A stretch of 64,000 bases of DNA from CAYYJR01 sp964472305. GTDB taxonomy: Bacteria > Armatimonadota > Hebobacteria > CAIYQO01. Every line of letters starts with the position of its first letter. The first letter of the stretch is position 1. Of this stretch, positions 44,262-53,009 are shown in pieces. Location of the stretch: contig CAYYJR010000004.1 of assembly GCA_964472305.1 (NCBI GenBank), forward strand, positions 124,001 through 188,000, given 5' to 3'. A program made the translations under genes and the position numbers. The notes under the pieces are model-generated. The model was not told where the DNA came from. It saw only the letters and a list, made by a program, of their open reading frames with translations, and did no database searches.

Positions 44262-45617
44262 ATGACCACCGAGCACCGACAACACGAGTTGGAGTCCCGC
44301 CTTCACGCCGCGCTGGCGCAACGCGATGCAGCGGCGTTGACACAGTTGCTGGACGAGTTGCATGCCGCCGACCTGGCTGATCTGTTTCTGGAGCTGGAGG
44401 AGGACGAGCAGACCGCGGTACTGGAGGCGTTAAGCGACGAACAAGCGGCGACACTGCTGGACGAGTTGGAACCGAACGAGCGCGCGGACGTGTTGGATAT
44501 GCTCCCACTGGAGCGCACCTCGGATATCCTCGAAGAAATGCCTTCCGACGAAGCCGCCGACCTGCTGGGCGAGTTATCCACTGAGGAGGCGGATGCGCTG
44601 CTGGAGCGCATGGAGCCGGAACTGGCCGACGACGTGGCTGAATTGCTGCGTTATTCCGATGATTCCGCCGGCGGATTAATGGCGAAGGAGTTCGTGCGCG
44701 TCGAACCTGAGCAAACCGTTGCCGAAGTGCTCGCGGTGCTCCGCCGCCACCACGACGACGCGGAGATGATCTACTACCTCTATGTGATTGACGAGGACGA
44801 CCGACTGATCGGCATCGTCACCCTGCGCCGACTCATCGTCAGCGATCCCGCCGTTACCATGTCGCAGATCATGGGGCGCGATATCCACAGCGTCACCGTG
44901 CAAACACCGCAGGACGAGGTGGCCGATCTGGTACGCCGTCACGACCTGTTGGCGGTACCGGTACTGGATGACGAGGGGCGCATGCAAGGCATCGTCACCG
45001 TGGACGACATCGGCGACGTAGTGCAGGAAGAAGCCGCGGAAGACCTGCTGGAGATGAGCGGCAGCGAGCCGGAGGGGGAGGCACCCACCACGGGCATGCA
45101 GTGGCCGCCGCGCGGGCTGCGCACCGGCTTGCTCGCGCTGTTCGGCGGATTAGTGAGCGCGGTATTGATCTGGCGTTATGCCGGCGCGCTGGCTGATTGG
45201 ATGGATATCGCGCTGCTGCTGCCGCTGTTGCTGGTGCTGGGTATCACCGCGGCTAACCAGGCGGCGCTGGCCATGGATCACGCCTACGAGAGCGCGGTAG
45301 AGCGCCACCAGGTGAGCCGCATCTTCCGGCGTGAGGTGCTGGCCGGCCTGGTGCTGGCGCTGATCGCCGGCTTACTGGCGGAGGCGCTGCTTTTTGCTTT
45401 GCGTGCGAGCGGCCGGAGCGAGTTGGCCACCGCGATCCCGCTGGCGGTCAGTCTGTGGATTGCCTCCATCGGCGGCGCGCTGGGCGCCGTCACGCTGCGC
45501 CGCCGCGGCGACCGCCTCAGTCCCGCCTCGCACACCATCATCGTGGTGCTGTCGCTCCTCATCGCCGTCAGCGTCTATTTACTCATTGCGGGGTTGGTGT
45601 CGAACGCAACTCGCTGA
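44262..45617 (+). CDS. MgtE-type magnesium transporter with divergent pore
   Basis: 451 residues, normal length. The N-terminal superhelix (1-130) has the repeated LEPNERADVLDMLP and SDEAADLLGEL elements, followed by the linker DSAGGLMAKEFVRVEP and two CBS domains (about 135-260), then five transmembrane helices (about 285-450). In MgtE the pore helix reads GGN-x-G-x-Q; here it is LGITAANQ. The Mg-binding Asp of the last helices (DPA) is Ser in RLSPASH, and a second Asp is also lost. The sensing parts are well kept while the pore is not, so transport or ion choice may differ. The last 35 bases overlap the convergent trpF. Confidence 0.83.
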   Translation: MTTEHRQHELESRLHAALAQRDAAALTQLLDELHAADLADLFLELEEDEQTAVLEALSDEQAATLLDELEPNERADVLDMLPLERTSDILEEMPSDEAADLLGELSTEEADALLERMEPELADDVAELLRYSDDSAGGLMAKEFVRVEPEQTVAEVLAVLRRHHDDAEMIYYLYVIDEDDRLIGIVTLRRLIVSDPAVTMSQIMGRDIHSVTVQTPQDEVADLVRRHDLLAVPVLDDEGRMQGIVTVDDIGDVVQEEAAEDLLEMSGSEPEGEAPTTGMQWPPRGLRTGLLALFGGLVSAVLIWRYAGALADWMDIALLLPLLLVLGITAANQAALAMDHAYESAVERHQVSRIFRREVLAGLVLALIAGLLAEALLFALRASGRSELATAIPLAVSLWIASIGGALGAVTLRRRGDRLSPASHTIIVVLSLLIAVSVYLLIAGLVSNATR

Positions 45618-46230
45618 TCGCCGCAAACAACGCTTTCAGCTGTTCCGGGTCTTTGCGGCCGGGAGCGCGTTCCACGCTGCTGCTAAGGTCTACCGCGTAG
45701 GGTTCCACGATGCGCACGGCATCGGCAACGTTCTCCGGGGAGATGCCGCCGGCGAGGATGATTGGTTTGCCGAAACGTTTTGCATCCCGCGCGATAGTCC
45801 AGTCGAAGGTTTGGCCAGTGCCGCCGTGCAAGCCGGCGACGCGGGTATCGAGCAGGAAGGCGCGGGTGTGGTCGTAGCCGGCGAGGGCAGACAAATCGGC
45901 GACGGAGGAGACGGAGAGTGCGCGGATGGCCGGACGCGCCAGTTCGCGCAGGAACGCCGGCGATTCGTCGCCGTGCAGTTGCGCCATCGAGCAGCCGGAA
46001 ACAGCGAGAATCTGTCGCGCCGTCTCGACCGTCTCGTTCACGATCACCGCCACCGTGGTGACGAAGGGCGGCAGGCGGTCGATAATCGCGCGCGCGGCGT
46101 CCGGCGCCAGGTAGCGAGGGCTCTTCGGATAGAAAATGAAGCCCAGCGCGTCGGCGCCGAGCTCTACTGCCAGCAGCGCGTCGTCGAAGAGGGTGATGCC
46201 ACAAATTTTGATTCGCAGGCGCAAGGCCAT
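45583..46230 (-). CDS. trpF: Phosphoribosylanthranilate isomerase
   Basis: 215 residues. RIKICGIT with the catalytic Cys, LGFIFYPKSPRYL, AQLHGDE, LLDTRVAGLHGGTGQTFDW (catalytic Asp) and ILAGGISPENVA, with the phosphate-binding VDLSSSVERAPGRKD, are all in place. It catalyses the Amadori rearrangement in tryptophan synthesis. ATG 46230 begins the usual short N-terminus (MALRLRIKICG). No other trp genes are near. Its 3' end overlaps that of the mgtE-like gene on the other strand by 35 bases. Confidence 0.94.
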   Translation of the reverse strand: MALRLRIKICGITLFDDALLAVELGADALGFIFYPKSPRYLAPDAARAIIDRLPPFVTTVAVIVNETVETARQILAVSGCSMAQLHGDESPAFLRELARPAIRALSVSSVADLSALAGYDHTRAFLLDTRVAGLHGGTGQTFDWTIARDAKRFGKPIILAGGISPENVADAVRIVEPYAVDLSSSVERAPGRKDPEQLKALFAAISELRSTPTPQ

Positions 46231-46442
46231 CGCTTTCCGTATCCTTGGAATTGGTGCCGGGTGCCCACGTTCCAGCGGCAGTGCGGCGGAATAAAACACC
46301 CTGCTCTACCGTGAAGCACCGGTTTGTGATAAGATATTAGTGGATACATAGTAACACGGTTGCCGTGGAGCGTAAACCGTCGCCCTCTCGGTTGCGCACC
46401 GTTGATATGCCATTGCTCCGAATGGGAGGAGAACGACACACC

Positions 46443-47342
46443 ATGATCCAGCGCATGCTCCATATCCTGTGGTTGCTGTTGGCCATTTCGCTGGCGATCG
46501 GCCTCGCGGGGTGCGGTGCCACCGGCACCGGCGGCTCCGGCATCGGCGCGGACGGCGGTTCCTGGCCGCAGGGACCATCACGCGGCACCACCCAACCCAC
46601 CGCCACCCGCCCTTCCACCGACGAAGTGCCCACCGCCGCGTTGATGGTGATGCTGCGCGGCAAAGCCGCGGAGGACCAGGAATTGCGGCTGACCATCACG
46701 CAAATCGAGGTCAAGTTCAAGGATCAATGGGTGCCGGTTGCCAATAAAGAAGCCATCAACAAGCTGGAATCGATGCCGGTGCGCATCGGCGAAAAAGGGA
46801 CCACCTTCGCGATGCTCGCCAACACCAGCATCCCGCGACGCAAGTATACGCACCTGCGCCTACACCTGGACGACAAAAAAACGCTGGTCGTGCACGGGGA
46901 GAAGAAAGAACAGTCGTCCCTCACCCTGCAGAGTACCACCTTTGAACTGGGTGACTGGACGATGGATGAGAAAAAGACCAACGTGCTCACCATCACCGTG
47001 GACGGCACGAAAGCGACGGACGGCAATACGCTGCCAGCTGCCGCCGTGACGGTATCGAAAGGCATGCCCACCGCCGGCATTAGCGGGAAGCTGTCCCCGG
47101 CGCTGCCCACCGCCCGCGTAGACGCTTACTGGGGCACCAGTAAACTGGTGCTGGGTTCGGCCGTGCCCAGCGCGCAGGACGGCGCCTTCACCATCGCCAA
47201 CCTGCCCGCCGGAAGCTATCGCCTCGAGATGACCACTCCCGGCTACGCGCAGAGCGAACCGCGCAAGAACCCGATTCTGCTGGAAGATAAATTCGTGACG
47301 CTGGATGAGATCAAACTGATCAGCGAAACCGCGCCGCGATAA
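46443..47342 (+). CDS. DUF4382 lipoprotein
   Basis: 299 residues. The lipobox LAGC (Cys24) ends a clear signal peptide, and a Gly/Ser/Pro/Thr-rich linker follows. A DUF4382 domain (about 65-200, with LRLTITQIEVKFKDQWVPV) is followed by a carboxypeptidase-regulatory-like beta domain (GISGKLSPALPTARVDAYWG, IANLPAGSYRLEM). Such proteins are surface-exposed with unknown role. ATG 46443 lies after GGGAGGAG. A terminator follows. Confidence 0.82.
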   Translation: MIQRMLHILWLLLAISLAIGLAGCGATGTGGSGIGADGGSWPQGPSRGTTQPTATRPSTDEVPTAALMVMLRGKAAEDQELRLTITQIEVKFKDQWVPVANKEAINKLESMPVRIGEKGTTFAMLANTSIPRRKYTHLRLHLDDKKTLVVHGEKKEQSSLTLQSTTFELGDWTMDEKKTNVLTITVDGTKATDGNTLPAAAVTVSKGMPTAGISGKLSPALPTARVDAYWGTSKLVLGSAVPSAQDGAFTIANLPAGSYRLEMTTPGYAQSEPRKNPILLEDKFVTLDEIKLISETAPR

Positions 47343-47367
47343 CGCGACCGCATCGCATGAGTAATAA

Positions 47368-47403
47368 CGGGACCCGGCTTCGCGAGCACGAAGCCGGGTC
47401 CCG
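47368..47403 (+). terminator. Terminator hairpin after the DUF4382 gene
   Basis: Arms 47368-47382 and 47389-47403 match along 15 bases with a 6-base loop; TAGTTTC follows, a weak T-run. It lies 25 bases after the stop codon. The remaining bases up to 47599 hold nothing recognisable. Confidence 0.7.
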
Positions 47404-47599
47404 TAGTTTCAATCCAAAGAATGTCCTTGTCTTACGCCGTCACTTGTGCTTCCGATGGTCGTCGACCGAGTGAACAGGATCAGTCCGGCGGTTGAGACCA
47501 CTGATAGTGCACCGAAACACCGGCGGACCTGAATACGCTTCACGGAGTCGCACTATTCGCGCATCCTGCGCAATCGACGGTTTGATTCTTCTGTTGTCT

Positions 47600-48808
47600 T
47601 TACCCCACCCCGGCAGGGATCTGGTGGGCGGCTTTGATCTGTTTGATCAACTCCTGCACCACTTCAATAGCATCACCGACGAAGCCGAAGTCCGCCACCT
47701 GGAAGATCGGGGCGTTCGGATCGCTGTTGATGGCGATGATGCAGTCGGAGGATTGCATGCCGGCCAGGTGTTGCACGGCGCCGGAGATGCCGCAGGCGAT
47801 ATAGACCTTCGGGCACACCGTTTTCCCGGTTTGCCCCACCTGGTGCGGGTAAGGCATCCAACCGGCGTCCACCGCCGCGCGCGACGATCCCACCGCGCCA
47901 CCGAGGAGATCGGCCAGTTCCTGCAGGTAGACGAAGTTCTCCGGCTTGCCCAACCCGCGCCCGCCGGAAACGATGATATCGGCTTCGACCAGGTTAACCT
48001 TCTGCGTCACGTCGGTGATAAAGTCGAGGATGTTGACTTTCGACGCCAGCAGCGGCTCGTGCGGTGTCAGGCGAATGATTTCACCACGAATGGTGTCGCC
48101 GGCCTGTGCGGGCGGCATCACCTTATGGCGCACGGTGGACATCTGCGGCCTGGTGTAGGGGCAGAGAATGGTGGCCATGATGTTGCCGCCGAAGGCTGGA
48201 CGCGTCTGATAGAGCAACCCGTCGTCGCCGATCTCCAATCCGGTGCAGTCCGCGGTCAACCCGGTGTACAGGTCTACCGCCACCCGCGACAGGAAGCCGC
48301 GGCCCGTGGTGGTCGCGCCTGCCAGTACCACTTCCGGTTTGTAGGTGCGCACCAGCGAGGAGAGCACGCGCGTGTAAGGCTCCGGACGATAACGAGCCAG
48401 TTTGGGATGGTCGTAGATATAGACCTTGTCGACCGGATATTTCGCAAGCTGTTCCGCCAGTGCGTCGAGATCACTCCCCAGCGTCACGACCGCCAGCTTG
48501 CAGCCGCGCTTGTCGGCCAGTTGGCGTCCAACGCCGATCAATTCCGGCACCACGCCCGCCAGCACGCCGTCGTGCTGCTCGCCGAACACCCACACGTCCT
48601 GGTATTGTTCCAGATCCTCGCGCGCCTGCTTCTCGATATCGATGACGATGGCGCTGAACTTGCACGAACTCACGCACGAACCGCAGTAGTTGCAGTTATC
48701 CAGCGCGATGGTAGCCAGCTTGCCATCCATCGCAATCGCCATATTCGGGCAAGACTTCACACAGACCTTGCAGCCGATACATTTTTCTTCGATGACGCGA
48801 ATCGACAT
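47600..48808 (-). CDS. etfA: Electron transfer flavoprotein alpha subunit with N-terminal 2[4Fe-4S] ferredoxin
   Basis: 402 residues. Residues 1-60 are a ferredoxin: C10, C13, C16, C20 in CIGCKVCVKSCP and C39, C42, C45, C49 in CNYCGSCVSSC. The ETF-alpha part follows, with the FAD-binding C-terminus SGGRGLGKPENF, VGSSRAAVDAGWMP, VGQTGKTVCPKVYIACGISG and AINSDPNAPIF. Ferredoxin-fused EtfA is known from electron-bifurcating complexes of anaerobes such as lactate and caffeyl-CoA systems. Its partner etfB is directly upstream (143 bases). No acyl-CoA dehydrogenase or lactate dehydrogenase is adjacent, so its redox partner is unknown. ATG 48808 has GAGG 8 bases upstream. Confidence 0.94.
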   Translation of the reverse strand: MSIRVIEEKCIGCKVCVKSCPNMAIAMDGKLATIALDNCNYCGSCVSSCKFSAIVIDIEKQAREDLEQYQDVWVFGEQHDGVLAGVVPELIGVGRQLADKRGCKLAVVTLGSDLDALAEQLAKYPVDKVYIYDHPKLARYRPEPYTRVLSSLVRTYKPEVVLAGATTTGRGFLSRVAVDLYTGLTADCTGLEIGDDGLLYQTRPAFGGNIMATILCPYTRPQMSTVRHKVMPPAQAGDTIRGEIIRLTPHEPLLASKVNILDFITDVTQKVNLVEADIIVSGGRGLGKPENFVYLQELADLLGGAVGSSRAAVDAGWMPYPHQVGQTGKTVCPKVYIACGISGAVQHLAGMQSSDCIIAINSDPNAPIFQVADFGFVGDAIEVVQELIKQIKAAHQIPAGVG

Positions 48809-48951
48809 GATACAACCTCGATAGAGTGAACGGGACGGACTTCGCTTTGAGCAAAGATGGCAAGGATCTTCACGGAGATCAACGATCGCGCGTACAATCC
48901 CTCCACAACGCGTGCATCAATGATGCGCAGCGCAGCCGTCATGTGTTTCTG

Positions 48952-49749
48952 TTACACGGTGACCCGCTCGCGCAGGATGTCGAGCAGTTTCGCAGCCAGA
49001 TCGGACGCATCGCCTTCCCAGCGTTCGCCGCCAGCGCGGTGTTCGGGTGAAAAGATTTTCACCACCTGGGTGGGACTGCCTTTCAAGCCGCACTTCTCAG
49101 GGTCCAGACCCATGCTTTCCACGGTCCAGACGGGAATCTGTGCGGATTTGGCTTTCATTTTACCGCGGATGGACGGCGTGCGCGGTTCGTTGATCTCTTT
49201 TACCACGGTGAAGAGCGCGGGCAGCGTCAGTTCGCACACCTCGTAGCCTTCTTCCAACAGGCGGTGGACCTTCGCGTGTTTGGTATCGATCTCGTCGATC
49301 TTGCTCACATAGGCTGCCAGCGAATACTCGGCGTGCACGGTGATGCCCGGTCCGGTTTGCGCAGTATCGCCGTCGATGGCCTGCATGCCGGCAAAGACCA
49401 GGTCTGCCCCAAGTCGTTTCAGCGCTTCCGCCAGTGCATACGAGGTTGCCCAGGTGTCGGCGCCGGCAAAGGCGCGGTCGCACAGTAGAATCGCGTCGTC
49501 GGCGCCGAGGGTAATAGCCTCGCGCAACGCGGCGTCAACCTGCGGCGGACCCATGGAGAGGACGGTGACCGTGCTTTCCACGCCGGCTTCGTTCAGGCGT
49601 TCTTTCACACGCACGGCTTCTTCCAGCGCATACAGGTCAAACGGGTTAATCTGTGACTCCACTCCCTCACGAATGAGCGTATTCGTCTCGGGGTTGATCT
49701 TCACGTTGGTAGTTTGTGGCACCTGCTTGATACAGACAGCGATCTTCAT
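48952..49749 (-). CDS. etfB: Electron transfer flavoprotein beta subunit
   Basis: 265 residues. MKIAVCIKQVPQT, NPFDLYALEEAVRV, TVLSMGPP, LREAITLGADDAILL, GMQAIDGDTAQTGPG and MKAKSAQIPVW are characteristic. The block AIDGDTAQ-x-GPG resembles EtfB subunits of bifurcating ETFs more than the mitochondrial type. ATG 49749 has GGAG upstream; a longer frame to 49782 is not supported. It is transcribed ahead of etfA. Together they pass electrons between a dehydrogenase and ferredoxin or quinone. Confidence 0.93.
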   Translation of the reverse strand: MKIAVCIKQVPQTTNVKINPETNTLIREGVESQINPFDLYALEEAVRVKERLNEAGVESTVTVLSMGPPQVDAALREAITLGADDAILLCDRAFAGADTWATSYALAEALKRLGADLVFAGMQAIDGDTAQTGPGITVHAEYSLAAYVSKIDEIDTKHAKVHRLLEEGYEVCELTLPALFTVVKEINEPRTPSIRGKMKAKSAQIPVWTVESMGLDPEKCGLKGSPTQVVKIFSPEHRAGGERWEGDASDLAAKLLDILRERVTV

Positions 49750-49917
49750 GGCATCTCCGGCGGTTTTTGAAGTCAGCAACAAGGCGTCATGCCGGATAAT
49801 CTCAGCATGGCGCCCGTATTATAGTATCACGTATTCGATTTGCTGAAAAGTCCGGTGTCTCCTCTTTTCTCACTTGTGCATGCGCTTCTCCGGTTTGGCG
49901 ATCGGCGCCGGTCCTTC

Positions 49918-50234
49918 CTATGGCACCCGCCGCAGCGCATTGCCCCGTAAAATCGTCCGCAGCGCCTCATCAGGCAAGCCGCAGCGCACCAGGCAGGTAG
50001 ACGGCGCATCATCGAAATAGCCGCGTCCGAACAGGCAGCGGTCCTGAGCGCGGAGCATGAAGCGTTTTCCCGCCAGCATCCCAGCGCGTGGCCGAGGACG
50101 ATAGTTGTTGGGCACAACTCCAGCGCGATCCGGTGCCGGTCGATCTGCTGGGCCGGCATGTCTGGGCCGGGTTGCTGGGGGAGCAACTGGTCATAGAACA
50201 TGCTGGCCGCATCGTTGCCACGTTTCGGACCTGA
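49918..50234 (-). pseudogene. Decayed fragment of an amidohydrolase-2 gene
   Basis: Two minus-strand frames hold successive pieces of the family. The first (about 50201-50080) reads QIDRHRIALELCPTTIVLGH, the typical barrel strand ending in a metal His. The second (about 50085-49918) reads KRFMLRAQDRCLFG, then GLPDEALRTILRGNALRRV and a stop, the usual C-terminus. A single frameshift near 50080 would join them. The first two thirds of the enzyme are missing. The 587-base region 49750-50336 contains nothing else convincing. Confidence 0.6.
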
Positions 50235-50336
50235 GGACTGTTCAGTTTTGGCGTTACAAGCATGTTCAGTCTTGGCTGTTACCGCACACGCAAGATGCGG
50301 CAGGATAACACAGACGGCGGTTGAATAGTATACGGC

Positions 50337-50882
50337 ATGCACACACCGGAAATCTTACTTGCCGTCACCGGCGCCAGCGGGGCGATTTATGCCCGACGCC
50401 TGCTCACGTGCCTGCTGGAACGGGAAGACCAGGTGGGATTAGCAATCTCTACCCAGGGCTGGGCGGTCGCGTGCGAGGAACTGGGCACGGCTGACGATCC
50501 GGTTGAACTGATCCTTGGGCGACAGGACGAACGGGTGGTCTATTACCCGCGCGACCATTTCGATGGTCCATTTGCCACCGGCTCACAACCCTGGCGGACG
50601 GTGTGCATCGTTCCCTGCTCGATGGGTACCGCTGGGCGCATCGCCGCCGGGATCTCCGTCGATCTCATCACGCGTGCCGCCGACGTGGCGCTGAAGGAAC
50701 GACGGCGGCTCATACTGGCGCCGCGCGAGACGCCACTCAGCCTGATTCATCTGCGCAACCTGACGGCGCTGGCGGAGGCCGGTGCGGTCATCGTGCCGCC
50801 CTCTCCGGGATTTTACCGGCATCCGCAATCGCTCGACGACGCCATCGACTTTGTCGTCGAACGCCTCCTCGCCCAACTGTGA
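50337..50882 (+). CDS. ubiX: UbiX-like flavin prenyltransferase
   Basis: 181 residues. LLAVTGASGAIYARRLL binds FMN; CIVPCSMGTAGRIAAGISVDLITRAADVALKER (shorter: VPCSMGTAGRIAAGI) and LILAPRETPLSLIHLRNL are the prenyltransferase blocks. It makes prenylated FMN, the cofactor of UbiD-type decarboxylases. In futalosine-type menaquinone synthesis a UbiX/UbiD pair removes the ring carboxyl after MqnP; mqnE and mqnP are in this window. No ubiD is seen. ATG 50337 has no ribosome binding site, and TAGTAT lies 5 bases before it, so a leaderless mRNA is possible. Confidence 0.92.
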   Translation: MHTPEILLAVTGASGAIYARRLLTCLLEREDQVGLAISTQGWAVACEELGTADDPVELILGRQDERVVYYPRDHFDGPFATGSQPWRTVCIVPCSMGTAGRIAAGISVDLITRAADVALKERRRLILAPRETPLSLIHLRNLTALAEAGAVIVPPSPGFYRHPQSLDDAIDFVVERLLAQL

Positions 50883-51024
50883 CAACCCTGCGATCATCGC
50901 TCGCGATGTAGCGCAATCGGCAGGGGAGTTATAGTTGCACGCACGCTTGGACGCAATGAAAGACGACACGAGCGTTTCTTTCTGGCCACTCTTGCACCCG
51001 TGCAACTGTGCTGCCCGTCACTCT

Positions 51025-52101
51025 TTACCGCAGCCAGCGCAGATGCACGGGCAGCATCTCCGGGAAGTCGGCGTGTGGCTCGCGTTGATACCAGAAGGCG
51101 GTGGAAGCGATATCGTCGCGGAGAGGTTGGAATTTACCATTCGGCCACCAACCGAGCGCTTGAATAGTCAGTGACAGGTCGCTGGCGAAGTGGATCGGAT
51201 CCATGATGTGCCAGCGATACAGATCATACGACGGCACGGTGTTGGGCGCATGACGCACGCCCGGCAAACCGAGGAACGGTGTGTTATATACTTGTTCGCG
51301 CCCGTTGCCATCGTAAAAGCACCACGCGCCGCCAAAATAATCTTCCGTGCCGGTGCCGCAGATGGTCGGGTAGTCAGTATCGCCGTCGAGGAAAAATTTT
51401 ACTTCGCCTTCACCCCACCAACCATTGGAGTTCTGCGACCACACCAGCACGGTGCCGACGTATTGCCCCTGGCCGCGGATGCCATCCACGATCACGTGCT
51501 GCGGGCACTCGATGGGCGTCACCGAACGTCGCCACTGCGCATGGAAGCGTCCGGCATTCTCCGGCACCTCGGTGAGCGAATACGTGATCTGGTAGAAAAA
51601 ATAGCCAATGTCCTCACCGTGCTGATTTTCGATGGTGATGCGCGCATGCGACCTGAAGGGCATCGGCCAGTAGCAGTTGCAGGCACCGGTCGGGTTCACA
51701 CAGATCGGCATGGAATTCACCAGATGGCGCTCGGTATGCCCCTGCACGAAGAAATCACCCAGCGGCACCTCCACCGACGGGGTCTCCTCGCCATCCCAAT
51801 ACATGCGCAGAATGCAGTTGCGGTGTGTCTCCGGCGCGACCGCCATCCAAATATGCTGGATGACGCCGGGTCCGTCGATATCGGCCAGCAACGTCGTTTG
51901 GCCGGCCGTCAGCGGCGCCAGGCAGGGGTGTTCCTTCCAGCCTTTCGCCAGGTTCGCGGGATCGTCCAACGGAAACGGCACCGTGCGTGGACCGCCACCC
52001 TTTTTACCGGTCGGATTCTCGGCGCAGATGGAGCGCGTTTGCGCCGTCGAGATGATGGGCAGCATGCCCAGGCCGTTGAGAAAGCCCGGTTGACAGAACA
52101 T
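51025..52101 (-). CDS. GH172 (DUF2961) glycosidase-like protein
   Basis: 358 residues. ADIDGPGVIQHIWMAV, VEVPLGDFFVQGH, YWPMPFRSHARITIENQ, GEGEVKFFLDGD and GTGTEDYFGGAW are hallmarks of DUF2961, now GH172, whose known members act on fructofuranose or arabinofuranose linkages. The Glu of GTEDYFGG and another Glu are the probable catalytic residues. No signal peptide. ATG 52101 has AGGAG 7 bases upstream; a longer frame to 52155 is not supported. It is the last gene of a leftward run and converges on ubiX. Confidence 0.86.
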   Translation of the reverse strand: MFCQPGFLNGLGMLPIISTAQTRSICAENPTGKKGGGPRTVPFPLDDPANLAKGWKEHPCLAPLTAGQTTLLADIDGPGVIQHIWMAVAPETHRNCILRMYWDGEETPSVEVPLGDFFVQGHTERHLVNSMPICVNPTGACNCYWPMPFRSHARITIENQHGEDIGYFFYQITYSLTEVPENAGRFHAQWRRSVTPIECPQHVIVDGIRGQGQYVGTVLVWSQNSNGWWGEGEVKFFLDGDTDYPTICGTGTEDYFGGAWCFYDGNGREQVYNTPFLGLPGVRHAPNTVPSYDLYRWHIMDPIHFASDLSLTIQALGWWPNGKFQPLRDDIASTAFWYQREPHADFPEMLPVHLRWLR

Positions 52102-52172
52102 GGGATAACTCCTGATGACGATAGGTTGTACGGACGGTTTGCGCGCGGGAGCCATGCGCGTTGTTCACCCGC

Positions 52173-52946
52173 TCATTCAGCGCCCGGAGTCCGCATCGCC
52201 TCCGCTTCCTGGCGCTTCACTTCCAAATAACGCAGGATGGCGGTTCTTTTCTCCGTGTTGATGATGTAGATCATTTGCCGCTCGTCGCGAAAACGGGTGG
52301 CGACAACCTCACCGTTGACGAAGGCAGCCACGTCCACATCGAGCGGGTTGCAGATGAGACCGGTATATTCAAATCCGGTGTGCAGGTAGGTTTGCCAGCC
52401 TGACTCATTGGTCTGCGCAGTGGTGAGTTCCACGCCGTCCGCATGCAAATCGTGCGCCACCGCCAGCAAGAAGCGCATGGCCAATCCGCCGAAACCTTTC
52501 CCCTGCACGGCATCGGCGACCGCCACTCCCAACTCCGGCACTTCGACTCCATGTGCACGCGCGTGCGGATTGCCGCCGGCCTTCCACAAAAAGAAATGCC
52601 CGATGGGCTTACCGTCGCATTCCAGCAGATAGGAGGCATCGACGCGATTCACCGCGCTGGCAATGGTGGCCGCAAACGCTTTCGGGAGTTCGTTCTCCGC
52701 ATGCCAGGGATATGGGGCGAAGAAATCCAGCGCTGCCGGCCCGAGCTGACGTCCGAATGCCAGCAGCGCGGGCACGTCGCCCTCGCGCAGGTTGCGTAGA
52801 CGAAAATCACCACAGCCTGCCAGCGTGAAGGCGACATCCACCGCCCAACAACTCGGCGCCTGCACCGACAATGCCGTCGGCGCCGCGGCAGTCCGCCGGG
52901 TGGCGAAATCGCGGATTAACTGCTCGATTCGTGCTTGCAGGGGCAT
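52173..52946 (-). CDS. GNAT-family acetyltransferase
   Basis: 257 residues. The GNAT domain (about 48-225) begins FRLRNLREGDVPALLAF; the acetyl-CoA loop is VQGKGFGGLAMRFLL (Q-x2-G-x-G). The first 45 residues and the last 30 are extra. The acceptor is unknown. CAGGAGAG lies just before ATG 52946. It lies 71 bases upstream of the GH172 gene on the same strand. Confidence 0.8.
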   Translation of the reverse strand: MPLQARIEQLIRDFATRRTAAAPTALSVQAPSCWAVDVAFTLAGCGDFRLRNLREGDVPALLAFGRQLGPAALDFFAPYPWHAENELPKAFAATIASAVNRVDASYLLECDGKPIGHFFLWKAGGNPHARAHGVEVPELGVAVADAVQGKGFGGLAMRFLLAVAHDLHADGVELTTAQTNESGWQTYLHTGFEYTGLICNPLDVDVAAFVNGEVVATRFRDERQMIYIINTEKRTAILRYLEVKRQEAEAMRTPGAE

Positions 52947-53009
52947 CGATTCTCTCCTGTCTCGCGGCGAGAACGGTTCCGTCTCCGGAAAATTCCGGCA
53001 GATTGGGAT

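Noticed and set aside
47492..48829. A 445-codon plus-strand frame
   Set aside because: It is antisense to etfA, whose ferredoxin and flavin motifs are unmistakable.
49827..50342. A 171-codon minus-strand protein
   Set aside because: Only a short part is protein-like; it is one frame of the decayed amidohydrolase, and the rest is noise overlapping the ubiX start.
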